A DNA stretch of 64,000 nt from positions 1 to 64,000 of the forward strand of contig LIIK01000008.1 of NCBI GenBank assembly GCA_001421095.1, in the 5' to 3' direction. Of this stretch, positions 55,510 to 63,307 are shown one piece after another (within the stretch, counting starts at the first letter, position 1; each line of letters begins with the position of its first letter). Source of the DNA: Candidatus [Bacteroides] periocalifornicus (GTDB lineage Bacteria > Bacteroidota > Bacteroidia > Bacteroidales > CAJPTX01). The notes under the pieces were generated by a model. The model ran no database searches. It was not told where the DNA came from and saw nothing but the letters and a program-made list of their open reading frames with translations. The position numbers and the translations under genes are program-made.

Positions 55510-56562
55510 ATGAAAAGATCGCAAGTAGCCCCCTTTTTTCTTGCCATTGCCCTGGTGGCGGCATTCACCTTTGCGGCGTACGGTATAGCTGGCATTCGTG
55601 TGGTCAAGGAGCTTTCGCTCAGCCCTATGGTTATAGGCATTGTGCTGGGGATGCTCTTTGGCAATACTCTGCTGCCCTATGTGCTGGGTTCGTGGGAGCT
55701 TAAAGGGGGATTCAAATTCTGCAGCAAGACCCTCCTGCGCACCGCTATCGTATTCTACGGATTCCGCCTCACGGTGGGCAATGTGATGGAGATAGGGGTG
55801 CCGGGTATCGTTATCGATATCATAGTGGTGACCACGGTGCTGCTGCTGGGTACGTGGCTAGGGCGGCGGTTGGGGCTTGATAGCGATTTGGCCATACTCA
55901 CCTCATCGGGCAGCGCGATATGCGGGGCAGCTGCGGTGCTGGGTACAGAGCCCGTGGTGCGCGCCAAACCCTACCAGACGGCAATAGCTGTGACAACGGT
56001 GGTGCTCTTCGGTACCATTGCCATGTTCCTCTACCCTGCGCTCTACAGGGCGGGAGTGTTCGACCTTAACCCTACGCAGATGGCGCTCTACACCGGGAGC
56101 ACCCTCCATGAGGTAGCCCATGTGGTGGGGGCAGGCAACGCAATGAACGATGTGGTAATAGCAAACAATGCGGTGATTACCAAAATGATCCGTGTTATAC
56201 TGCTTGCCCCATTCCTCATAATTCTGGGCTTAATACTGCAGCGTACTCGCCGTGGGAAACCCGAATTTGAGGGTAATGCGGGTGGAGCCTGGTGGCGAAG
56301 ATTCCCCTGGTTTGCCATTGGTTTCCTGCTGGTTATCTGCTTCAACTCCTTCGACCTCTTGCCGCATTCTGCCGTGGGTATGATCAATAAGCTCGATAAT
56401 TTTGCGCTGGCTATGGCCATGACGGCCTTGGGTATCGATGCCGACTTCCGCAAGTTCAAGGAGGCGGGTTTTCGGCCATTCCTGCTGGCGCTTATCCTTT
56501 TCGGCTGGCTCATCGGTGTCGGCTACCTGTTGGCCAAGTATTTAGCGCCCGCATTGGCCTAG
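55510..56562 (+). CDS. YeiH/UPF0324 family putative sulfate exporter
   Basis: A 350-residue membrane protein with about ten helices. Family stretches include LGMLFGNTLLPYVL, KTLLRTAIVFYGFRLTVG, TSSGSAICGAAAVLGTEPV and TGSTLHEVAHVVGAG. The family is annotated as putative sulfate or anion exporters, with little direct evidence. The start at 55510 (MKRSQVAPFFLAIALVAAF) is set by the promoter box. Era follows 24 bp later, so the two may be co-transcribed. Confidence 0.88.
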   Translation: MKRSQVAPFFLAIALVAAFTFAAYGIAGIRVVKELSLSPMVIGIVLGMLFGNTLLPYVLGSWELKGGFKFCSKTLLRTAIVFYGFRLTVGNVMEIGVPGIVIDIIVVTTVLLLGTWLGRRLGLDSDLAILTSSGSAICGAAAVLGTEPVVRAKPYQTAIAVTTVVLFGTIAMFLYPALYRAGVFDLNPTQMALYTGSTLHEVAHVVGAGNAMNDVVIANNAVITKMIRVILLAPFLIILGLILQRTRRGKPEFEGNAGGAWWRRFPWFAIGFLLVICFNSFDLLPHSAVGMINKLDNFALAMAMTALGIDADFRKFKEAGFRPFLLALILFGWLIGVGYLLAKYLAPALA

Positions 56563-56586
56563 TTTCATCCAAACCATCCATTCGCC

Positions 56587-57465
56587 ATGCACAAGTCAGG
56601 TTTTGTCAGCATTCTCGGGAATCCCAACGTTGGGAAATCCACACTTATGAATCGTCTGGTAGGCGAGCGGCTGTCCATAGTCACCAGCAAGGCGCAGACT
56701 ACCCGCCATCGAATTTTTGGCATTGTCGATACCCCAGACTACCAGATTGTTTACTCCGACACCCCAGGTATATTGGCGCCAGCCTACGAGCTACAGCGCA
56801 CCATGCTGAAGGCGGTGGAGCAGACCCTGGAGGATTCCGATTTCCTGCTCTACATAACCGACGTGGTGGAGAATCCGGCCAAGCACGCCGAGTTTTTCGC
56901 CACCATAGCCAAGAGTCCCATCCCAAAGCTGGTGCTTATCAATAAGATCGATCTTACCGATCAGCATACGCTAGAGGGACTCGTTGCCCAGTGGGCAGAG
57001 AGGTTGCCCGGGGCTGAGGTGCTCCCCATATCGGCCCTGCATAGCTTTGGCGTGGAGCTTATCCAGCCGAAGATCATTTCGCTCCTACCCGAGGGTGAAA
57101 AGTACTTCCCCCCCGATACGCTGACCGACAGACCAGTGCGTTTCTTCGTTACGGAGATCATCCGAGAGAAGATCCTGCTCTACACCCATCAGGAGGTGCC
57201 CTACTCGGTAGAGATCTCGGTGAGCGACTACCGCGAAGAGCGTGGTATCGACCGTATAGAGGCGGTGATATACGTTGCCCGCGATTCACAGCGGGGCATC
57301 CTCATCGGGCACGGGGGGCGCATGCTCAAGCGCATTGGCATAGAGGCCCGCAAGGATCTGGAGCGATTCCTCCAGAAGCACGTCTACCTTGGCCTCACGG
57401 TTCAGGTGGCCGATAACTGGCGCGACGACCCAGACCAGCTCAAGCGATTCGGGTATACGGAGTAG
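56587..57465 (+). CDS. era: GTPase Era
   Basis: A 292-residue ribosome-assembly GTPase. G1 is at 11-19 (GNPNVGKST), G2 TTRHR, G3 DTPG and G4 NKID are all visible in order. The C-terminal KH domain (about 200-290) contains VYVARDSQRGILIGHGGRMLK and ends VADNWRDD. It binds the 3' end of 16S rRNA during 30S maturation. The length is standard. A terminator follows, then the AT-rich RiPP cassette begins. Confidence 0.96.
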   Translation: MHKSGFVSILGNPNVGKSTLMNRLVGERLSIVTSKAQTTRHRIFGIVDTPDYQIVYSDTPGILAPAYELQRTMLKAVEQTLEDSDFLLYITDVVENPAKHAEFFATIAKSPIPKLVLINKIDLTDQHTLEGLVAQWAERLPGAEVLPISALHSFGVELIQPKIISLLPEGEKYFPPDTLTDRPVRFFVTEIIREKILLYTHQEVPYSVEISVSDYREERGIDRIEAVIYVARDSQRGILIGHGGRMLKRIGIEARKDLERFLQKHVYLGLTVQVADNWRDDPDQLKRFGYTE

Positions 57466-57490
57466 GGCGGAATACCGCAAAATCTGATTC

Positions 57491-57528
57491 AACGGGCGAT
57501 GCGAAGAGCATCGTCCGTTTTTTTTTTT
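57491..57528 (+). terminator. Rho-independent terminator after era
   Basis: A 12-bp stem with one wobble pair (57491-57502 with 57508-57519) is followed by about ten T. Confidence 0.9.
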
Positions 57529-57534
57529 GCAATT

Positions 57535-57756
57535 TATTGATGTCTGGTAAAACTTAATGGGGGTTACGAAATCTCCTAAGAATATAGTCAAAATCTTCAA
57601 AAATAGGCTTATAAAGGCCTAACAAGCAAGAAATACCCAGATAATAGCAATTTGTATAATCTGTCTAAAAGATTGCCTCTGTATTAAAATTGGCTATAAC
57701 TATAAGATTTTTATCTATTTGCAGTAATCGTATGTATTTTTAGCGGACAGCAATAA
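57535..57756 (+). repeat. Left inverted repeat bracketing the RiPP cluster
   Basis: About 222 bp, AT-rich. It matches the reverse complement of 63075-63303 over its whole length with scattered substitutions and small indels. Identical blocks include GGGGTTACGAAATCTCCTA and TATAACTATAAGATT. Neither copy has a conserved reading frame (indels break it). Just inside it, 57759-57789 (AAAGATTGAACCC ... CTTTTGCAG) is a fragment of the MITE interior. Confidence 0.85.
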
Positions 57757-58023
57757 AAAAAGATTGAACCCATTACGAAACTTTTGCAGGGGGGCATCGT
57801 GCCAAATTTCGCTCTGGTATAGACTGGGAGGTGTTGATGGTATGTTATTTCACGGCTCGTTGCCCTCCTTAGTAAGGACGCGGTGTAACCCAACCCCAAG
57901 GGAGGCCCCAAACCGAACAAAGAAAGCAAAAGATATCAACGCCAATTGACTCTGAAATCTTGCACGCCGGGATTTGAATCACTACCTAGTTGTGGCGTGC
58001 CTGTAGAACGGTTATGATCCACT
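57757..58023. other. Gap between left inverted repeat and SPASM gene
   Basis: Apart from the MITE fragment at its left end I see no supported gene. It is downstream of the minus-strand operon, so transcription must end here or in the inverted repeat; no clear hairpin with T tract was found. Confidence 0.4.
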
Positions 58024-59046
58024 TCACATTTCTTCGCTCCACTGCATACATTCCGGGTTATAATGGCATTTATAGGGTTTATCTGTAAGGTTTTCCAGAA
58101 AGGCTCTACAGTCATTGCAAAGATATCTGAACTCGCACAATTTACATACTGAAACACGATCTGTGTTGATCATTCCTAAGGATTGGAATTTTTCATTACT
58201 CACAATATCTACTAACTGAACGTCATTCTGATCTATATTACCGTAGTAGCGAGGAATACAGGGACAATTCATTACATCCCCTTCTGATGATATGAAGAGT
58301 TTCTTGTACAAGCAGCTGTTATATAACTTATTGAACATATAGGAGTGTACAGTCTTCAATCTGTAAAGAGTTCTCCTATTTATCACTCCACAGTCTCTGG
58401 GAGATGAAAAACATTGCTCTGAATAAAGTATGAATCCTATCGATTGGGATGTGAATTCTGTTTTGATCTTCTTATAATAATTCTTTTCTTGGTTAAATAC
58501 TATCATCGATAGCATCGGATATTTTTCTAGGAAAGAAATTGCTTCGTCTACATGATTCCAATTCGGCTGGCAGATTATTAGTTCGATTGATAGCCATTCA
58601 TGCTGTAAAAATGGCTGTAGCGTCTTGTCGACTTCTGCAAGCGATACAGGAAGGAAATATCGAAACTGAAGATGCTGGCAATTCAACTTTGCGAGTTGTG
58701 CCGCAATATAATCATATCTATGCGCATGCTTCTCAATATCTATACATGCGATTTCTATTAGGCACGGAGAGCAGTATATCTCCTCGATTTTTCTAAATCC
58801 AGTAATATCCTCCACTAGAACTCCAAGCCGGTAACGTAAGATAAAGTCGATAAATTGCTGTATGAATTCATGCCATTCCTCTCCCCATTTGGAAAAAATA
58901 CACTCAATAGTTTCGGTAGAGAATTGCTCCTGCAAACCACACGGCAAATTTGGGATATAGAGGAGTTCTTCCCTTTTGAAATCAAGCACGAGCGTTCTTT
59001 TCGCTCCCTTGGTGAAAAAAACGTCTGGGAAAATAAGTAGATACAT
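58024..59046 (-). CDS. gwsS: SPASM-domain peptide maturase, grasp-with-spasm type
   Basis: A 340-residue protein. The N-terminal two thirds has a TIM-barrel-like pattern but no CxxxCxxC radical-SAM motif. The C-terminal third is a SPASM-type cysteine domain: NSCLYKKLFISSEGDVMNCP, then SVCKLCEFRYLCNDCRAFLE and KCHYNPEC. This matches the SPASM maturase of the Bacteroidota grasp-with-spasm systems, which accompanies an ATP-grasp ligase acting on GG-leader peptides. It may help recognise or present the precursor. Its ATG overlaps the stop of the 67-residue gene by one base. The gene is AT-rich compared with the chromosome around it. Confidence 0.85.
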   Translation of the reverse strand: MYLLIFPDVFFTKGAKRTLVLDFKREELLYIPNLPCGLQEQFSTETIECIFSKWGEEWHEFIQQFIDFILRYRLGVLVEDITGFRKIEEIYCSPCLIEIACIDIEKHAHRYDYIAAQLAKLNCQHLQFRYFLPVSLAEVDKTLQPFLQHEWLSIELIICQPNWNHVDEAISFLEKYPMLSMIVFNQEKNYYKKIKTEFTSQSIGFILYSEQCFSSPRDCGVINRRTLYRLKTVHSYMFNKLYNSCLYKKLFISSEGDVMNCPCIPRYYGNIDQNDVQLVDIVSNEKFQSLGMINTDRVSVCKLCEFRYLCNDCRAFLENLTDKPYKCHYNPECMQWSEEM

Positions 59047-59249
59047 TATCCGTCATCTTCATTTTTTGTAGTAAATCCATATATTGTAACGGATTTCCAA
59101 CGATCACATAGGCTGTATTGACTATAGCCATGATATTTCTGGGAAAACGAGAAATTCTTTTTCTCAGAAATTAAATGCTCAGAATCAGCCTCCCATTCTT
59201 TTAGCTCTAAGCTTCGGAAAAAGAGCGGAAATGTTTCTTCTTGTGCCAT
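59046..59249 (-). CDS. 67-residue protein of unknown function in the RiPP operon
   Basis: A small acidic and aromatic protein (MAQEETFPLFFRSLELKEWE ... ending TTKNEDDG) between the two maturase genes. It starts 4 nt after the ATP-grasp stop and its TAA shares a base with the next ATG, so it is clearly part of the operon. It has no signal peptide, helix or GG leader that I recognise. It could be a leader-binding accessory, an immunity factor or a second substrate. The tight packing makes a spurious frame unlikely. Confidence 0.7.
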   Translation of the reverse strand: MAQEETFPLFFRSLELKEWEADSEHLISEKKNFSFSQKYHGYSQYSLCDRWKSVTIYGFTTKNEDDG

Positions 59250-59253
59250 AGTC

Positions 59254-60234
59254 TTACAGTAAGGACGCTAATTCTTTCTCTAGGTAGTAGTTGCAGGCTG
59301 TACCATAGGCCGTAAATTGCCCCACTGGGTTCACTTCGAGAAATACGTAAGCACCGTTCGAATCTACTACCAAATCAATAGCCCCGAATTGCAAATCCAA
59401 GAGTCGCATCAAATGGGAAAGCTTCTGAGCGATTGAATCGGGAAGTCTATAAGGAACAATGCGAAGATCCTTTGGCTGGCAACGTCTTCCATCAATGGTT
59501 GCCCCTTCAAGTTCCTGCGTGAATAGGGCCACCGCATAGCAACGTCCAGCTATATAGATTACGCGAAGCTCAAATCGCTTTTCAATTTTTTCTTGAAAAA
59601 GCGCATGGGGAAAAGTATCTGGTATTGAGGACAGATCTTCCTCCGTCACCAGTGAAGTGTATGATATATAAGCGCTAGATTTTTGAACATCGTAAACCCC
59701 TTCATACATTGGCTTTACGATCATATCCCCTTTCTGCTTAATCAAATCTTTCAACTCGCTTTTCTTGTTTATGATATAAGTCGCTGGCGTTTTAAGCCCA
59801 ATGTTTCTAGCTATTACAAGTACACTTAGCTTATTCAGCTCGCGTTTTTCGTATTCGCAGAGTTTAAAGCTTGCCTGCTTTTGAATCTGCTCAAAAATAA
59901 AAGCCCGATAAACGAGAAACTCGGTTTTTAGGAATTCCTTATAATGATCGATTTTGTAGGCTTCACATTTGTCATGCGGAAGATCTGCATGTGCCGTGGC
60001 TGGAGGTAGTGCTAGGTTGATTCCACATTTTCGATACCAAAAGCTCGTGATTTCTGAGATGTCAATATCCCTCGCACAGTAGATAGATCGGGCGCTCAGC
60101 TTCCCATTTGAGTATTTGAAATGAATATCATGACAATCCCCATTGAACCGGAAATAGTTTTTTCCCCAGAAGTAAAGCCAATCAATCACCCTAGAGGTGG
60201 CGAAATCATCTAATCGCGAGGATATAGCTATCAT
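59254..60234 (-). CDS. gwsG: ATP-grasp peptide maturase, grasp-with-spasm type
   Basis: A 326-residue ATP-grasp ligase from the ATG at 60234 (MIAISSRLDDFATSRVIDWL), which fits the family start; the frame is open to 60363 but the extra 43 residues look unrelated. ATP-grasp features include KPMYEGVYDV, the hinge region, DLVVD and the metal-binding E-x-N in FLEVNPVGQF. It is related to microviridin ligases MdnB/MdnC. Characterised relatives join side-chain carboxylates to Thr/Ser hydroxyls as omega-esters (graspetides). The likely substrate is the 61-residue precursor encoded 158 bp upstream. Confidence 0.87.
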   Translation of the reverse strand: MIAISSRLDDFATSRVIDWLYFWGKNYFRFNGDCHDIHFKYSNGKLSARSIYCARDIDISEITSFWYRKCGINLALPPATAHADLPHDKCEAYKIDHYKEFLKTEFLVYRAFIFEQIQKQASFKLCEYEKRELNKLSVLVIARNIGLKTPATYIINKKSELKDLIKQKGDMIVKPMYEGVYDVQKSSAYISYTSLVTEEDLSSIPDTFPHALFQEKIEKRFELRVIYIAGRCYAVALFTQELEGATIDGRRCQPKDLRIVPYRLPDSIAQKLSHLMRLLDLQFGAIDLVVDSNGAYVFLEVNPVGQFTAYGTACNYYLEKELASLL

Positions 60235-60392
60235 AAGTACAAAAAAAATTAAAATAGAGAGTTCCACCCGTGAGTAAGTAGAACCCTCTATCAAACTAAA
60301 CCGCTTCTTGTAGCTATCGTATGGGATAAACGACGAGTTACAGCCTCTAACAAATACATACAAAACCTACAGAAGTGCGTACCAAACTGATC

Positions 60393-60578
60393 TTACTTCA
60401 AGTCAGTCAGTTTTTCTGTATCAGCATCGCTATCTACATCCTTACCGCTGGCCTCGCTGCACTGCATCCCTGAAGACAACGTAAAGGAAAGATGCCAATC
60501 CCATTCCTTACCACCAAGAAGTTCTTCTTGCATGCTCTGTGGAATTTCAAAATCCACATTGAAATTCTTAACATCCAT
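60393..60578 (-). CDS. RiPP precursor peptide with GG leader motif
   Basis: A 61-residue peptide from the ATG at 60578. The leader MDVKNFNVDFEIPQSMQEEL ends in LGG at 21-23, typical of Bacteroidota GG-family natural product precursors. The core KEWDWHLSFTLSSGMQCSEA continues with SGKDVDSDADTEKLTDLK: six acidic and several Ser/Thr residues suited to ester or amide crosslinks, plus one Cys. A longer same-frame open frame reaches back to 60938 but would overlap the receptor gene and is not credible. The receptor stop is 41 bp upstream, the ATP-grasp gene downstream. Assignment rests on the leader motif and context. Confidence 0.78.
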   Translation of the reverse strand: MDVKNFNVDFEIPQSMQEELLGGKEWDWHLSFTLSSGMQCSEASGKDVDSDADTEKLTDLK

Positions 60579-60619
60579 GATCGTAAGTATTTTGTGAAAC
60601 AATATGAACACAACATCTA

Positions 60620-62923
60620 CTACAATCGCTGTACCTCGTCGGATACCTCGTTTGGTTTCTTCGTAGTTTTCATACCCCATCGGTACTGCACTGAGAGGAA
60701 GACGCCGCGAATCCCACCCCGCGAAAAGCTGTCCCGCTGGATTCCGTTGGTCTCCAGGAGGATGTTCTCGTAGGCCGTATTGAACATATCGTCGGCTATT
60801 AGCTGAGTTACGAGCTGCCCCCCGAGCCAGCTCTTCGATATGCGCCCATCTGCATTGATGTAGCCCTTCGTCACCCCGGTGGCATAGCTCCCACCGTGCA
60901 CGTGGGAGCGTACCCCAAGAGTTAGGTTCCATCCCCACCCTACTGCGTACCGTACTCGCAGCGAGTAGGCCACGAAGGGGTGGGTGTAGCGTTGGCCATT
61001 GTAGCGCAGATCCTGGAGCTGCACGCCAACCTGCCCGTTTATGGAGAGATGCCAGATCTTCGGGCTGAAGGCGAGCGCGGTGAAGTACTGGTTGTGGTCT
61101 GGCAGATTCATGGGGGCGACCAGCACTATGGCCTGGGCATCGTCATGCAGCCGCGCCACCTCAAAGACACGTGCGTAGACCCTGCTGTAGGAGACCTCCC
61201 ACGATAGCCACCCGTAGGAGAGGTTGCATGCGACCTCGCGCAGCCGGCTGGTGCGCAGATTGGGGTTGCCATCCCAGCGGAGATACCGATTGTTCATGAA
61301 GTGGTTCGAGGAGAGCTGTTCGTAGGAGGGTCTATCCACCATCTCCCTGTACGCCAGCTCGAGAGCCAGATTATCAGACTCGTAGCCCAGGGTGACCACA
61401 GGGAGAAGATCGAGCGACCTGCGGCTCTGCCCGGGCTGTAGCACCCTGTCTGCGTAGTACCGATAATCCACGTACTCCGCCCCGAGCTGCCCTTGGAGCC
61501 TCCACTGCTCGCCCAGCGTGTAGGTGCAGCCCACGTAGCCCCCTAGGCGATCTTGCCGGAACTGATCGGAGGCGAGCTGCGCGCGGCTATACTCCCCTTC
61601 ACGAGCTGTGCGTGCGTAGTCTGCCCCTAGGGAAAGTTCAAAATCGCCTAGTTTGTGGGAGAAATCCCCCTTGGCAAAGAGAAGGCGGGCGCGCGATACG
61701 GTACGGTAGGCATCTGGCACCCCGCCTGTCCCGTAGAGGATCGCCCGCTCCGATTCAGCTCCCGTCCAGTAGTAGCTGCCCGTGATAGCTGCGGTTGTCC
61801 GCTCAGTCTGGAAATCGTAACCGCCCCCCACGGTGTAGCCCTGATTTTTATCTAGGGTTTCGCTCCGGAAGGGCTGCTCTTCCCTTGTGGTTGAACCAGA
61901 GCGCGGGCGTAACTGGTGCGAGAAATCACCCGCTATCACAGTTCGTTTCCTACGGCTCGGCTGGGCATCTACATACAGGTTGAGCGTATGGCTACTGCTC
62001 AGATGGTAGAACAGCTTGGCGCCACCCGATAGCTCACGATTTTGTCGACGGCGATTCGCAAGCAGACGATTATCCACCGTACCCCGCGAGGTGCCGTAGT
62101 GGAACACCTCCTCATCGTGCAGGCGGTTGGTATTCTCAAATTCGTGAATCCCGAGAAGGATATCGAGCCGGGACAGGCTAAGGAAACCGCTTGCATCCGC
62201 AGTATTCGTCCAACCGTTACGCAGTCCGAATTTGTCGTAGAGGTCGAACCCGATATATTCGCTCCGCTTACGGTAGGTGTTGATGATGATGGCCGAGCCT
62301 ACATTTACCCCGTACCGACCTGAGGGGTTCGTGGTGATCTCCACATTGCGAATCTGTGACGATTTCACGCGCGCAAGTTCGTTGGCATCCTGCACTTCCC
62401 GACCGTCTATGAATATGGCTGGCGTGCCATGCCCGAAGATGGACACCGCACCGTCTGTAACCTCCACCCGGGGCATTTCACGTAGCACATCGAGCAGCGT
62501 GCCGACTGCCTCCAGCTGAGTCCCCTGGATCTTCACCGTGGTGAGGTTGGCCTTCCGCTCGATGCGTTCCGCATCGCCCCGGACTACCACCCGCTCGATC
62601 TCCTGCACTGGAGAGTCGGCCACTACGATGCCAAGGTCAGTATCGCCTATCACGTTCACTGATATCTCTTGCAGATTCTGCCCGAGGTAGGTGAACCGTA
62701 GCCCGTAGTGACCCACGGAAACCGTGCCCGCCATGTGGCCTTGCGCATCGGTCCAGTACACTGCAGCGTGCCTCTGCTCCCCCTCGGGGGTGAATATGCA
62801 GGTAACATCGGGCAGCGGCCTACCTGTGCTATCCTGCAGCGTGAGGCTTACTCTAGCCACTTGGGCAACAGCCGGGGACACGGCAAGCAGTGACGCAACA
62901 AATACGGCTATCAATCTTTTCAT
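60620..62923 (-). CDS. TonB-dependent receptor-like outer membrane barrel
   Basis: A 767-residue outer membrane protein. It has a signal peptide (1-20), a carboxypeptidase-regulatory-like domain (about 23-105), a plug-type domain (about 110-220, with TLLDVLREMPRVEV and PAIFIDGREV) and a large beta-barrel to the C-terminus. It starts the RiPP operon on the minus strand and ends 41 bp before the precursor. It could export, import or bind the modified peptide. Its base composition is like the chromosome, unlike the AT-rich maturase genes, so it may have been captured locally. The truncated barrel at 63308 belongs to the same broad family. Confidence 0.87.
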   Translation of the reverse strand: MKRLIAVFVASLLAVSPAVAQVARVSLTLQDSTGRPLPDVTCIFTPEGEQRHAAVYWTDAQGHMAGTVSVGHYGLRFTYLGQNLQEISVNVIGDTDLGIVVADSPVQEIERVVVRGDAERIERKANLTTVKIQGTQLEAVGTLLDVLREMPRVEVTDGAVSIFGHGTPAIFIDGREVQDANELARVKSSQIRNVEITTNPSGRYGVNVGSAIIINTYRKRSEYIGFDLYDKFGLRNGWTNTADASGFLSLSRLDILLGIHEFENTNRLHDEEVFHYGTSRGTVDNRLLANRRRQNRELSGGAKLFYHLSSSHTLNLYVDAQPSRRKRTVIAGDFSHQLRPRSGSTTREEQPFRSETLDKNQGYTVGGGYDFQTERTTAAITGSYYWTGAESERAILYGTGGVPDAYRTVSRARLLFAKGDFSHKLGDFELSLGADYARTAREGEYSRAQLASDQFRQDRLGGYVGCTYTLGEQWRLQGQLGAEYVDYRYYADRVLQPGQSRRSLDLLPVVTLGYESDNLALELAYREMVDRPSYEQLSSNHFMNNRYLRWDGNPNLRTSRLREVACNLSYGWLSWEVSYSRVYARVFEVARLHDDAQAIVLVAPMNLPDHNQYFTALAFSPKIWHLSINGQVGVQLQDLRYNGQRYTHPFVAYSLRVRYAVGWGWNLTLGVRSHVHGGSYATGVTKGYINADGRISKSWLGGQLVTQLIADDMFNTAYENILLETNGIQRDSFSRGGIRGVFLSVQYRWGMKTTKKPNEVSDEVQRL

Positions 62924-63074
62924 ACCACCAAGTTATAAACTATTTTTGGTTCAATAGCAAGCGTAGAGTCCAAAAAATATTTATTATACTATACTGTGCT
63001 AATCATCAACCGTTTAGCGATGAAAAAAAGAGAATAACCCATGCGACCCGGCTCGAAGATCGCCCAGAAAATTA
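62924..63074 (-). promoter_or_regulatory. AT-rich upstream region of the RiPP operon
   Basis: This short AT-rich gap must hold the operon promoter unless it lies in the inverted repeat. On the minus strand TTTTTTGG is followed by A/T-rich stretches, but no exact TAnnTTTG box is seen, which fits a foreign or unusual promoter. Confidence 0.4.
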
Positions 63075-63303
63075 TTATTGCTGACCAGTAAAAATACATT
63101 ACAATTACTACAAATGACTGATAATCTTATAGTTATAGTCAAATTTAATGCAGGAGTTTACCTTTTAGACGGGTTATGCCAACTGCTATTATCAGGGTGT
63201 TTTTCGCCTGTTAGACCTTATATAAGCCTATATTTTGAAGTTATTGACTATATTCCTAGGAGATTTCGTAACCCCATCAAGTAAGTTTTACTGGATAGCA
63301 ATA
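63075..63303 (-). repeat. Right inverted repeat bracketing the RiPP cluster
   Basis: About 229 bp, reverse complement of 57535-57756 with substitutions and small indels. An open frame across this copy is not kept in the left copy. Its outer end lies within five bases of the start of a truncated receptor frame. Confidence 0.85.
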
Positions 63304-63307
63304 ATAG

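Noticed and set aside
57960..58015. tRNA 3' end or attachment site (minus strand has GATTCAAATCCCGGC)
   Set aside because: The flanking bases do not pair into a T stem, and no acceptor or anticodon arm can be drawn.
60579..60938. N-terminal extension making the precursor a 181-residue protein
   Set aside because: It would lie antiframe within the receptor gene on the same strand and has no family features; the GG-leader start at 60578 explains the gene.
63078..63284. 68-codon open frame across the right inverted repeat as a gene
   Set aside because: The left copy of the repeat breaks this frame by indels and a stop, so the frame is not conserved.
57535..63303. Invertible promoter switch of the Bacteroides capsule type
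   Set aside because: Those use short (about 20-30 bp) repeats around a promoter of a few hundred bases; here the repeats are ~225 bp, diverged and 5.3 kb apart, with no recombinase adjacent. Inversion by homologous recombination remains possible but unproven.
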